Of a DNA stretch of 8,283 nt, positions 1-6,561 are shown piece by piece. Origin of the DNA: Thermoplasmata archaeon. Its GTDB lineage: Archaea; Thermoplasmatota; Thermoplasmata; UBA184. Every line of letters begins with the position of its first letter. Position 1 is the stretch's first letter. A model generated the notes under the pieces. It worked only from the letters and a program-made list of their open reading frames with translations. It was not told the DNA's origin and made no database searches. Location of the stretch: the NCBI GenBank assembly GCA_030039915.1, contig JASHUP010000233.1, positions 1 through 8,283 on the forward strand, read 5' to 3'. A program made the position numbers and the translations under genes.

Positions 1-62
1 GCCACGGCCCGAAAGCCACTTCGGTTAGATTAATGGCCCCACCCCTCCAATTCGCTCAAAGG

Positions 63-160
63 CTACCGAAGCGGGCCTGTTAGACCGAACCCGGGATACT
101 CTCGGCACACCGCTCAGAAACCGAAGTTATAGCGTAGAATCCTGGCCCCGGCAGCTCTTC
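63..160. repeat. Dispersed intergenic repeat, copy A
   Basis: This stretch aligns without gaps, at a constant offset of 3823 nt, with 3886-3983 in the same orientation. By hand count the inner 76 nt (85-160) match at 60 positions and the outer 22 nt at 13. The best-conserved blocks are around 100-106 (TCTCGGC), 122-129 (CGAAGTTA) and 144-153 (GGCCCCGGCA). The similarity stops abruptly on the left near 63 and fades on the right after 160. The two copies bracket the cyclase gene. No transposase or terminal inverted repeat is visible. It may be a member of a larger genomic repeat family, a short non-autonomous element, or a duplicated regulatory or RNA segment. Confidence 0.75.
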
Positions 161-539
161 GTCACCAAGCCAGTGCCCGATCGCGACTCGGTGCACCGCC
201 ATTTCCGTCCCCGCCGCCCGAGTGTAATAGCCCCATGGCCACCCCCACCTCCCGTGTCTCGCGATGCGAGACGTGCGAACCGCCATTCTCGTTCCGCCAA
301 GGTCCCAGAACCTCGGTCGGCCCGATGTGTCCCGGTTCCGGGGCCACAATCGCGATCGTCCGCCCCGGGAGCGTTCTCGACCCGAGCGGGACCGTGAGTG
401 GACTGAGGGGTTCGAGTCCGGGACACCCCGCGGAAAGCCGGGCCGGAATTGCCGGCAATCTCGGGCAACGGGCCCGGTTCGGCATCCAAAAAACGCCGGA
501 GTTCCCGAGGCCTTAATCCGTAGGAATGGATTCTCGGGC
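161..539. other. Long non-coding leader region before the cyclase gene
   Basis: I see no credible gene here. Several frames stay open, but the translations are rich in Arg, Pro and Ser with no recognisable motif, as expected for GC-rich non-coding DNA. Two structures stand out. At 256-272 there is a dyad with perfect 7-bp arms and a three-base loop (GTCTCGC, GAT, GCGAGAC), extendable in RNA by two wobble pairs and one C-G pair. At 448-459 there is a 12-bp perfect palindrome, ATTGCCGGCAAT. A weaker inverted pair, CCGGGG at 338-343 and CCCCGG at 363-368, lies between them. The stretch could be a structured leader or an operator region for the downstream gene. Confidence 0.5.
512..517 (+). promoter_or_regulatory. 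Possible TATA-like box for a leaderless transcript
   Basis: TTAATC lies in otherwise GC-rich DNA, centred about 26 nt before the GTG at 540. That is the spacing expected between an archaeal TATA box and a transcription start at the initiation codon. No Shine-Dalgarno sequence sits at a normal distance; the nearest purine run, AGGA at 522-525, is 14 nt away. The call depends on the organism being archaeal and on the GTG start being right. Confidence 0.25.
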
Positions 540-3500
540 GTGCCCTCGAACCGACGGCTTGCAGCCATCATGGCGACCGACATGGTGGACTTCTCGGCGC
601 TGACTCACCGGGACGAGAGCCGGGCACTCCAACTCGTCGGCACCCAGCGCCAAGTGATCCGTTCCGTTCTTCCGGAGTTCGACGGAAGAGAAGTCAAGAC
701 CATCGGGGACGGCTTCCTCATCGAGTTCACCAGCGCACTGAGCGCCACGCTCTGCGCCGTCGAGATTCAGAAACGACTCGAAGAACGAAACCGATCCGGG
801 ACAACGGACCGCCTCCAGCTCCGGATCGGGCTCCACGTGGGGGATGTTGTGGGGGATGGCGATGACATTTTGGGGGATGCGGTGAACATTGCAGCTCGGA
901 TCGAGCCGCTCGCGGAGGCCAGCGGAATCTGCCTCAGCGGTCCGATCTACGACCAGATTCACAACAAGATTCCCTTCTCCTTCACTCGACTCGAACATTC
1001 CTTCCTCAAGAATATCGAGACGCCGATCGACGTGTACAGCATCGATCTCCCCTGGCACGGCTTGCCTGCCGCGCGGATCACTCCGTGGACGGACCGGGAG
1101 GCAGAGCTCGCCGACCTCGGGAGAGTTCTCAGCGACGCCAGTTCAGGTCATGGCGCCATCGTCGCGATCTCGGGGGAACCGGGGATCGGTAAGACGCGGC
1201 TCGCCGAGGAGGTTATCCGGCTCTCGAAGGGAAAGGGGTTCCGAGCCCTCCGGTCGAGAGGTTTTCAAGGCGAGCCGGGGTTGGCGTACGGGCACTGGGT
1301 GGAGGCCATCCGAGAATACGTCCGGGAGGCTCCTGACCCGCTCCTCTACAAAGTCTGTACGGGTTGCCTGTCGCAGATCGTAAAACTTGTTCCGGAGCTC
1401 GGCGACCGAATCGGACCGGGTCCTCCGAGCCCTCAACTCGAGCCCGGACCCGAACAGCTGCGTCTGTTCGAAGGGATTGCCCAGCTCTTTCGGAACGTAC
1501 TGAAGGAATCCCCGCTCATTCTCCTCCTCGACGACCTTCAGTGGGCCGATTCGTCCTCGCTCGCGGTCCTGGATTACCTATCACGACAGGTTCACACTGC
1601 CCGGTTTCTCATCGTCCTCACCTACCGCGATCCCGAGGGCAGCGAGAACGAGCGGCTGACCGAGGTGATTTCCACCTTGCGGCGGCATCACACGCTGACC
1701 GAGATCTCCCTGCATCGATTCGACTCGGAAAATGCCTCCCAACTGGTCACGGCGGTTCTCGGAAGCCCCGATTCGGTCCCCGAGGTGGCCGTATTGGTGA
1801 ATAGGAAAACGGGGGGAAATCCACTCTTCGTCGAAGAGCTCGTACGGGCTTTGGTCGAAGAGCAACGCCTCGTCAAGACGGCAGAGGGGTGGAGAGCAGG
1901 CCCCGAAGCGGATGTGGAGCTTCCTTCTCGCATCCGGGACGTGATTCTGCAGCGGGTGAATCGCCTGGACGAAGAGACCCAGACCCTCCTCTCGCTCTCG
2001 TCGGTGCTTCCCGAGCGTTTCAACCTCGAACTGCTGGAGCAGGTCAGCGCGAAGGACTCGGAAGCGGTCCTTCGGCTGGCGGAACGCATGCTGCGGGCTC
2101 GCATCTTTCGCGAATCAGAAATTTCACCGGGCGTTCCCGTGTACCAGTTCGCCGACGACCAGATCCGCGAGACGCTCTACGAGCGCTTGGCGCTCCCTCG
2201 GAGGAAGCAGTACCACCTCCAAGTTGCCCACGCGCTCGAGGCCGTGGCGGGCGCGGAACAGGGGTCGATCGCGCCGGAGCTCGCCCGCAACTTCCTTCGC
2301 GGAGGTGACTACGCCCAGGCTTTGCGATACTCGATTCTGGCCGGGGAACGATCGGCGTCGGTGTACGCCCGGGAGGCCGCGATCGAGTACTATCGGACGG
2401 CCCTGGTCGCCCTTTCTCATGTCCCGAACGATCGCACGCGGTTCGAAATCCTTGATCGGCTTGGCTCGGAGCTGGAGGCCATCGGGAGAAACCAAGAGTG
2501 CATCGGGTGTTGGGCGGAAGCCGCCGAGGGTTTCGAGCGACTCGGAGACCGTGTGAAGGCGGGAGATCTCTTTCTGCGACTCGTGGCCGCTCGTCCGGAG
2601 GCGGACGACTCGGAGATCATCCAACACGACCTTGAACGGGCTCGAGCAAACCTCGAGGCGGAGCCGCCGAGCAAGGAATTGGGCCGCTATTATTTGCACC
2701 GCGCGCTGAGTGCGTTGTGGGTCAATGATGATGCCACGGGCCGGGCGTTCATCAAACAAGCCCTCGAGACGGCCGAATCCGTCCGTGATCACGCGCTGGA
2801 GGCCGAGATCCACCACATCCTGGGTCGGACCGCTCGGAACCCCACCGAAGGAATCCGCGAGTTAGAACAGGCCATCCAGCTGGGCCTGAAGTACGACCCG
2901 CCAACTGCCATCCGTTCGTACTGGGAAGTCGCCTCCATCCTGTGCATGGGCCTGGGGGAGATGCGCCAGGCCCAGGAGGAGATCGAACCGGCAATCGCCC
3001 TCGCCGAGAAACTCCACTACGAGGATCTCGCGATGGATCTGATCGGAATCGCCCGGTCCTTCATCATGTTCTTCCTGGGAGATCTCGAAGCCTCCGCGAA
3101 AGCCGCGATGCAGGGTGCGGCGTACCGACAGAGCTTCGGCCGCGCTCTGTCCGGACCGAATCTTTGCTGCGTATGGAACAACGAGATTGAAAGAGGAAAT
3201 CTCGAGGAGGCCCACCGATGGGAAGCTCAACTGCCCGCCTCGGGCTGGGTGGAGACGGGATTCGGGGACTTCTGGAAGAGTTGGACCGAAGCCCAGCAGC
3301 GGATGGCAGAGGGCGACCTCGGTGCCGCGGCGGAGCGCTGGCGTCACAGCCTCGAAGCGATCCGAGGAAACCTGTGGTCCTGGTCGAGGTTCCTTCCTAT
3401 ACTCTCCCTCTCCCCGTTGGTCGATTGCTCGATCCGGCAGGGGAAACTCGAGGAAGCGGAGGGCTACCTCGCCGAGATCAGGAGGTCGGTGGCCCCGTCG

Positions 3501-3809
3501 GACTCGCCGGCGGCCCAAGCCTTCCTGGGGAGAGCGGAGGGAATCATCGCGCTGGCTCGCGGAGATGTCCAGCGGGCAGTGGGTTTCCTGAAATCAAGCG
3601 TCGAAGAGTGGGAACGAAGTGGGTGGAAAATCGAGGAAGGGAAGAGCCGATTTGAGCTGGCTCGTGCACTCCATGACACCGACCGTTCCGAAGAGGCACT
3701 GCGCGAGCTCGATCGGACCATCGAGTTGTTCCGGCAAGCGTCCGCTCGTCTGAACCTGGAGCGGGCGAAGACGTTCCGGGAGTCGCTCATCCCGGAGTCG
3801 CGCAGGTGA
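540..3809 (+). CDS. Class III adenylate cyclase with STAND/AAA ATPase and TPR-like C-terminus
   Basis: This 1089-residue protein, with no membrane segment or signal peptide, should be a cytosolic cyclase making cyclic AMP from ATP. Residues 1-170 are the cyclase domain: metal aspartates D14 and D57 (KTIGD), adenine-selecting K53 and D109 (DILG), and N116 and R120 for the transition state, so the catalytic set is complete. One cyclase domain implies dimerisation. An AAA_16/STAND ATPase follows: Walker A GEPGIGKT (212-219), Walker B LILLLDDLQWAD (326-337), TYRD near 361-364, and GNPLF (426-430). A winged-helix-like part runs to about 560, then helical TPR-like repeats to the end. GTG 540 is chosen because the family begins a few residues before RRLAAIM; ATG 570 would cut into the first strand. 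The frame is open back to 264 but that part is Arg/Pro-rich and unlike protein. The layout resembles soluble adenylyl cyclases; the input signal is unknown. Family call is firm, exact start less so. Confidence 0.92.
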   Translation: MPSNRRLAAIMATDMVDFSALTHRDESRALQLVGTQRQVIRSVLPEFDGREVKTIGDGFLIEFTSALSATLCAVEIQKRLEERNRSGTTDRLQLRIGLHVGDVVGDGDDILGDAVNIAARIEPLAEASGICLSGPIYDQIHNKIPFSFTRLEHSFLKNIETPIDVYSIDLPWHGLPAARITPWTDREAELADLGRVLSDASSGHGAIVAISGEPGIGKTRLAEEVIRLSKGKGFRALRSRGFQGEPGLAYGHWVEAIREYVREAPDPLLYKVCTGCLSQIVKLVPELGDRIGPGPPSPQLEPGPEQLRLFEGIAQLFRNVLKESPLILLLDDLQWADSSSLAVLDYLSRQVHTARFLIVLTYRDPEGSENERLTEVISTLRRHHTLTEISLHRFDSENASQLVTAVLGSPDSVPEVAVLVNRKTGGNPLFVEELVRALVEEQRLVKTAEGWRAGPEADVELPSRIRDVILQRVNRLDEETQTLLSLSSVLPERFNLELLEQVSAKDSEAVLRLAERMLRARIFRESEISPGVPVYQFADDQIRETLYERLALPRRKQYHLQVAHALEAVAGAEQGSIAPELARNFLRGGDYAQALRYSILAGERSASVYAREAAIEYYRTALVALSHVPNDRTRFEILDRLGSELEAIGRNQECIGCWAEAAEGFERLGDRVKAGDLFLRLVAARPEADDSEIIQHDLERARANLEAEPPSKELGRYYLHRALSALWVNDDATGRAFIKQALETAESVRDHALEAEIHHILGRTARNPTEGIRELEQAIQLGLKYDPPTAIRSYWEVASILCMGLGEMRQAQEEIEPAIALAEKLHYEDLAMDLIGIARSFIMFFLGDLEASAKAAMQGAAYRQSFGRALSGPNLCCVWNNEIERGNLEEAHRWEAQLPASGWVETGFGDFWKSWTEAQQRMAEGDLGAAAERWRHSLEAIRGNLWSWSRFLPILSLSPLVDCSIRQGKLEEAEGYLAEIRRSVAPSDSPAAQAFLGRAEGIIALARGDVQRAVGFLKSSVEEWERSGWKIEEGKSRFELARALHDTDRSEEALRELDRTIELFRQASARLNLERAKTFRESLIPESRR

Positions 3810-3820
3810 TCGAATCCCCG

Positions 3821-3845
3821 CTTCATTTCGATTTCTCCGCGTTTC
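3821..3845 (+). terminator. T-rich tract after the cyclase gene
   Basis: A pyrimidine-rich stretch with three TTT runs (CATTTCG, GATTTCT, CGTTTCA) begins 11 nt after the TGA stop, in otherwise GC-rich DNA. Archaeal termination often uses such T-rich tracts without a hairpin. No strong stem precedes it, so a bacterial intrinsic terminator is unlikely. Confidence 0.25.
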
Positions 3846-3885
3846 AGGTCAGTACGCGCCGGGTTCCACTCCTTATGCGGTTCAT

Positions 3886-3983
3886 CAACCGAGACGGGTC
3901 CTTTGCTCCGAATCCGGGACCTTCTCGGCGCACCCCCCAGAACGCGAAGTTACAGTGTAGACGCCGGGCCCCGGCATCTTTTC
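3886..3983. repeat. Dispersed intergenic repeat, copy B
   Basis: This is the second copy of the element at 63-160, in direct orientation, lying between the cyclase stop and the convergent YciI-family gene. In one plus-strand frame the two copies give similar short peptides, both containing RSYSV (16 of 25 residues equal), and 8 of the 16 core differences fall at third positions. Neither copy has a start codon in that frame next to the repeat, and the counts are too small to argue for coding. The level of divergence suggests an old duplication or independent members of a family, not a recent insertion. Confidence 0.75.
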
Positions 3984-4057
3984 CGTCTCGCCGTCGGATC
4001 GGCCATCGACGAGTCGACAGAGCCGGGCTACGTCGCGGCCGGGGCGGTTTGACCACG

Positions 4058-4408
4058 CTAGACGGCCTCGGCGGAAGAACGGGGAAACCGAGTGTGCGAG
4101 AACCGGACTGCCCCGGCGGGGACCATCCAGGGATAGAATTGGTATTCGAGATAACCCGCCTGGACCCAAGGATCGGCCGCCGCGCATTCTTGGAGTTCCT
4201 CCGGAGGCCCCCGAAAGATGATCAGACCGCGAATCGGGCCCGCTGCGCCGGACAGTACGGGCCCGGCGGCGAGCAGGCGGCCGTCGTCGTGTAGTCGGGC
4301 GAGGTGAGCCAGGTGCGCGTCCTGGAGCTGGTCCTCAGTCTTCGGATCGAGCTTCGGCGCGTTGGGTCGTCGTACGAGCAACGCCATCGTGAACCGCTCG
4401 AACTCCAT
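4058..4408 (-). CDS. YciI-family small protein (YCII domain)
   Basis: The 116-residue protein reads like the YCII family, small alpha/beta proteins with a ferredoxin-like fold that usually form dimers. Visible features are the opening strand (RFTMALLVRRP, residues 5-15), a helix with H32 and H35 in QDAHLAHLARLHDDG, the strand after GRLLAAGPV (43-51), the second strand GLIIFRG (61-67), and ADPWVQAGYLEYQFYPW (78-94). The last contains the conserved Asp (D79) that is paired with a His in the family. The biochemical role of most members is unknown; some relatives act in breakdown of chlorinated aromatics. The start at 4408 is chosen because of the spaced Shine-Dalgarno sequence; the frame runs on to 4480 but that extension is unlike the family. 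It is convergent with the cyclase gene and divergent from the CxxC gene. Confidence 0.85.
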   Translation of the reverse strand: MEFERFTMALLVRRPNAPKLDPKTEDQLQDAHLAHLARLHDDGRLLAAGPVLSGAAGPIRGLIIFRGPPEELQECAAADPWVQAGYLEYQFYPWMVPAGAVRFSHTRFPRSSAEAV

Positions 4409-4418
4409 GTTAGCGCGA

Positions 4419-4425
4419 CACCTCC
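4419..4425 (-). promoter_or_regulatory. Ribosome binding site of the YciI-family gene
   Basis: Read on the minus strand this is GGAGGTG, a near-perfect Shine-Dalgarno sequence 10 nt before the ATG at 4408. It decides the start over the in-frame codon at 4480. It overlaps a 10-bp palindrome, CCTCCGGAGG (4421-4430). Confidence 0.7.
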
Positions 4426-4545
4426 GGAGGCCAAGAAGTCGTTGAGCGTTTCTCGAGATCGCGACCGGCGAGCACCTCACCTCCTCGTGGGATATCTCCG
4501 ACAGCCCCGGAGAGCGCCAAGCTCATCTGCCAACGCGCCAGCACT

Positions 4546-4568
4546 GAGTGCGTTCGCCCGAGGCACTC
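4546..4568 (+). promoter_or_regulatory. Hairpin over the ribosome binding site of the CxxC gene
   Basis: GAGTGC (4546-4551) and GCACTC (4563-4568) form a perfect 6-bp stem with an 11-nt loop. The likely Shine-Dalgarno GAGG (4560-4563) lies at the loop edge and its last base is in the stem. The start codon follows at 4572. A further GCACT at 4541-4545 makes a second dyad with AGTGC at 4547-4551, giving three half-sites in 28 nt. This may control translation in the RNA or bind a regulator in the DNA. Confidence 0.3.
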
Positions 4569-4571
4569 TGA

Positions 4572-5174
4572 ATGGTCGACGCGTGCTACATTTGCCGACG
4601 CACCCAGGTTGAGCTGGATCGCCTCAACGAAGAGACCCGTACTCGAACCTACCTTTCGTACTTCAGCAACGCCCGTGGTCAGATCGATGATCAGTCACGA
4701 AAGATCACGTTTCTGCAACGGCTCCAGGACGAGGAGGGCGCTGACCCGCATTTCCGGATCAACGCGCAACAAGTGTTCGGCGATCCGGAGGCGTACAAGA
4801 AACTCATGCCCTGGGTCGAGATGTTGATGGAGATCGCGAACGCCCGTCCGAAGAAACCGGAGGACACGCGGTCGATCGGGGAGCTGGTCGACGACCTTCT
4901 CAAGGACGAGCGACACCTCGCGTCCAAGATGGAACAGGGGCTGATGGAGCTTCGAGGCGGGTTCACCGTTGGAGGGAGGTCTCCGCTCACGCTCGAAGAG
5001 GTCACCCTTTCGTTTCCCGTCGAATGGACGATCGCCGGGTCTCCGTTCACCTGGAGGGCGAGTCAGGCCAGCGACCGCGAACCCCTGCGGCGAGAACCAT
5101 CGACGTCCCTGCCCGTGGTCGATATCCCGGTGCACCTCTGCTCGATCTGCCGGAAAGTGGTCCGCCTGGGTTAG
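4572..5174 (+). CDS. Unrecognised protein with N- and C-terminal CxxC motifs
   Basis: I do not recognise this 200-residue protein. It has exactly four cysteines, in two CxxC pairs: C5 and C8 (CYIC) next to the start, and C190 and C193 (CSIC, with H188 just before) next to the end. Four such cysteines suit one zinc site closed by bringing the termini together, or one shared across a dimer. Between them, residues 12-130 are charged and mostly helical (for example the IGELVDDLLKDERHLASKMEQ region), then a part richer in beta (about 130-160) and a Ser/Pro/Arg-rich linker. No signal peptide or membrane segment is visible. ATG 4572 is preceded by GAGG at 8 nt and puts the first CxxC right at the start, which supports it. 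The gene is divergent from the YciI-family gene and probably transcribed alone. A nucleic-acid or protein-binding role is only a guess from the CxxC pairs. Confidence 0.8.
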   Translation: MVDACYICRRTQVELDRLNEETRTRTYLSYFSNARGQIDDQSRKITFLQRLQDEEGADPHFRINAQQVFGDPEAYKKLMPWVEMLMEIANARPKKPEDTRSIGELVDDLLKDERHLASKMEQGLMELRGGFTVGGRSPLTLEEVTLSFPVEWTIAGSPFTWRASQASDREPLRREPSTSLPVVDIPVHLCSICRKVVRLG

Positions 5175-5210
5175 CGCCGGAAGGTGGATGCCCCTCGCTC
5201 GAGCGCGTCC

Positions 5211-5228
5211 CACAAAAGATTCTTATCC
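5211..5228 (+). promoter_or_regulatory. AT-rich promoter candidate for the ammonium transporter gene
   Basis: ACAAAAGATTCTTATC is the only clearly AT-rich block in the 118 nt between the CxxC gene and the transporter. If TTCTTAT (5220-5226) is a TATA-like box, transcription would start near 5250, leaving a leader of about 40 nt that contains the Shine-Dalgarno sequence. No NtrC or other nitrogen-regulator site is recognisable. Confidence 0.3.
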
Positions 5229-5277
5229 TGTCATCCCCACGAACCCGCGTCCACTGGTCGGCGTTGACTCGTGGACC

Positions 5278-5285
5278 GAGGGGAG
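5278..5285 (+). promoter_or_regulatory. Ribosome binding site of the ammonium transporter gene
   Basis: GAGGGGAG lies 7 nt before the GTG at 5293 and 10 nt before the in-frame GTG at 5296. A TAG in the same frame at 5287-5289 rules out any earlier start, so the start is one of these two GTG codons. Confidence 0.65.
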
Positions 5286-5292
5286 TTAGCTC

Positions 5293-6561
5293 GTGGTGCT
5301 GGTCTGCGTCGCCGGTCCCCCCGTTATTCCGTGCGACTCAGGCGACATCGCGTGGGTGATCGCGGCCACCGCGCTCGTCATGATCATGACCCCGGGCCTC
5401 GGGTTCTTCTACGGAGGCTTGGTTCGACGCAAGAACCTCGTCTCCACGATCGTGCAATGCATGGCGATCTTCGCGATCGTGAGCCTCGCGTGGGCGCTCT
5501 GGGGCTTCACGATGGCCTTCGGCCCCTCGGTGGGGTACGGATTCATCGGGAACTTCCAGTACTTCGGCCTGAACGGGGTCGGGTCCGCGGCGAATACAGC
5601 GTACTCGTCCACGATACCGGCGCTGCTCTACTTTGCGTTCCAGCTGAAGTTCGCCGCTATCACGCCCGCGCTGATCATCGGTGCGTTCGCGGGGCGGATC
5701 CGCCTCAAGCCACTGCTCATCTTCATTCTCTCCTGGGTGACGTTCATCTACTTCCCGGTCGCCCACTGGGTGTGGGGCGACGGCGGCTGGTTGCATGTGA
5801 TGGGCGTCGAGGACTTTGCCGGGGGAATGGTGGTCCATACCACGGCGGGGGTCAGCGCCCTGGCCGCCGCGCTCGTCATCGGCCGGGGGATCGACTTCGG
5901 CAAAGAGAGTCGCCCGAACAATGTCCCCTATGTGATCCTCGGAACTGCGATTCTCTGGTTCGGTTGGTTCGGCTTCAACGCGGGCAGCTCTCTGGCGGCG
6001 AACGATATCGCTGTGAACGCGCTCGTCACGACCAACCTCGCGGCCGCAGCGGCGGGCGTCAGCTGGATGCTCCTTGACTGGATCTGGAAGGGGAAGCCGT
6101 CGGCGGTCGGGATGTGCGTCGGCTTCGTCTGCGGCCTCGCCGCCGTGACGCCGGCGGCCGGTTACGTCTCTCCGGCATTCTCGATGGTGATCGGGGTCGC
6201 GGCCGGTGTCGGATGCAACTTTGTTGTCCGCTGGCGGGCGCGGACGAAGCTCGACGACTCGCTCGACGTGTTCGCCTGCCACGGTGTTGGAGGGATGTGG
6301 GGAACGGTCGCCACGGGCTTGTTCGCTTCGTCCGCGATCAACGCCGCGGGGCAGAACGGACTCGTCTACGGGAACGTTCACTTCGCGCTGCTGCAGATGT
6401 TCGCGGTTGCGGTGGTGGCCACCTTCGCGTTCTTCGGTACGTACGTCATCATGCGGGTGATCAACTACTTCTCGCCGATCCGAGCGGATCCCGAGGAGCA
6501 GAAGGCCGGGCTCGACGAGGTTCATTTCGGGGAAGAGGCGTACTACCCTACCTCCGAGTGA
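5293..6561 (+). CDS. amt: Ammonium transporter, Amt family
   Basis: A 422-residue membrane protein that conducts ammonium or ammonia into the cell, expected to form a trimer with about 11 membrane segments. The pore set is complete when compared with E. coli AmtB: twin histidines H182 (GGMVVH) and H330 (CHGVGG), phenylalanine gates F116 (AFQL) and F228 (GWFGFN), recruitment-site W161 and the structural D174 (DFAGG). The opening part (GDIAWVIAATALVM and FFYGGLVRRKN) and AANDIAVNA resemble the archaeal Amt-1 class. The tail PEEQKAGLDEVHFGEEAY keeps the C-terminal pattern that packs on the cytoplasmic face and takes part in control by GlnK/PII proteins. No GlnK gene is next to it: downstream is a convergent U32 gene, with 55 nt between the two stops. 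There is no long signal peptide. A large minus-strand open frame over this gene is a shadow. Confidence 0.97.
   Translation: MVLVCVAGPPVIPCDSGDIAWVIAATALVMIMTPGLGFFYGGLVRRKNLVSTIVQCMAIFAIVSLAWALWGFTMAFGPSVGYGFIGNFQYFGLNGVGSAANTAYSSTIPALLYFAFQLKFAAITPALIIGAFAGRIRLKPLLIFILSWVTFIYFPVAHWVWGDGGWLHVMGVEDFAGGMVVHTTAGVSALAAALVIGRGIDFGKESRPNNVPYVILGTAILWFGWFGFNAGSSLAANDIAVNALVTTNLAAAAAGVSWMLLDWIWKGKPSAVGMCVGFVCGLAAVTPAAGYVSPAFSMVIGVAAGVGCNFVVRWRARTKLDDSLDVFACHGVGGMWGTVATGLFASSAINAAGQNGLVYGNVHFALLQMFAVAVVATFAFFGTYVIMRVINYFSPIRADPEEQKAGLDEVHFGEEAYYPTSE

Noticed and set aside
1..33. C-terminus of an upstream plus-strand gene ending with TAA at 31-33
   Set aside because: Only ten codons are visible, other frames also stop nearby, and nothing in them is recognisable.
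409..419. tRNA T-arm-like sequence GGTTCGAGTCC
   Set aside because: Only two of five T-stem pairs form, no complementary acceptor strand lies 60-80 nt upstream, and no anticodon arm is visible.
264..539. In-frame N-terminal extension of the cyclase, starting near 264
   Set aside because: The 92 extra residues are Arg/Pro-rich without motifs, lie before the normal family N-terminus, and cover a hairpin and a palindrome. The frame is open only because the DNA is GC-rich.
2124..2816. Minus-strand open frame of about 230 codons inside the cyclase gene
   Set aside because: It lies wholly within the TPR-like coding region on the other strand, with no motif and no ribosome binding site.
3806..4294. 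Plus-strand open frame overlapping the cyclase end, repeat copy B and the YciI-family gene
   Set aside because: It has a low-complexity Arg/Pro/Gly translation, and it runs antisense across a gene with family motifs and a strong ribosome binding site.
5338..6525. Long minus-strand open frame of about 395 codons over the transporter gene
   Set aside because: Its translation is rich in Arg, Asp, Glu, Pro and His, with no domain, and it is the antisense shadow of a firmly identified amt gene in GC-rich DNA.
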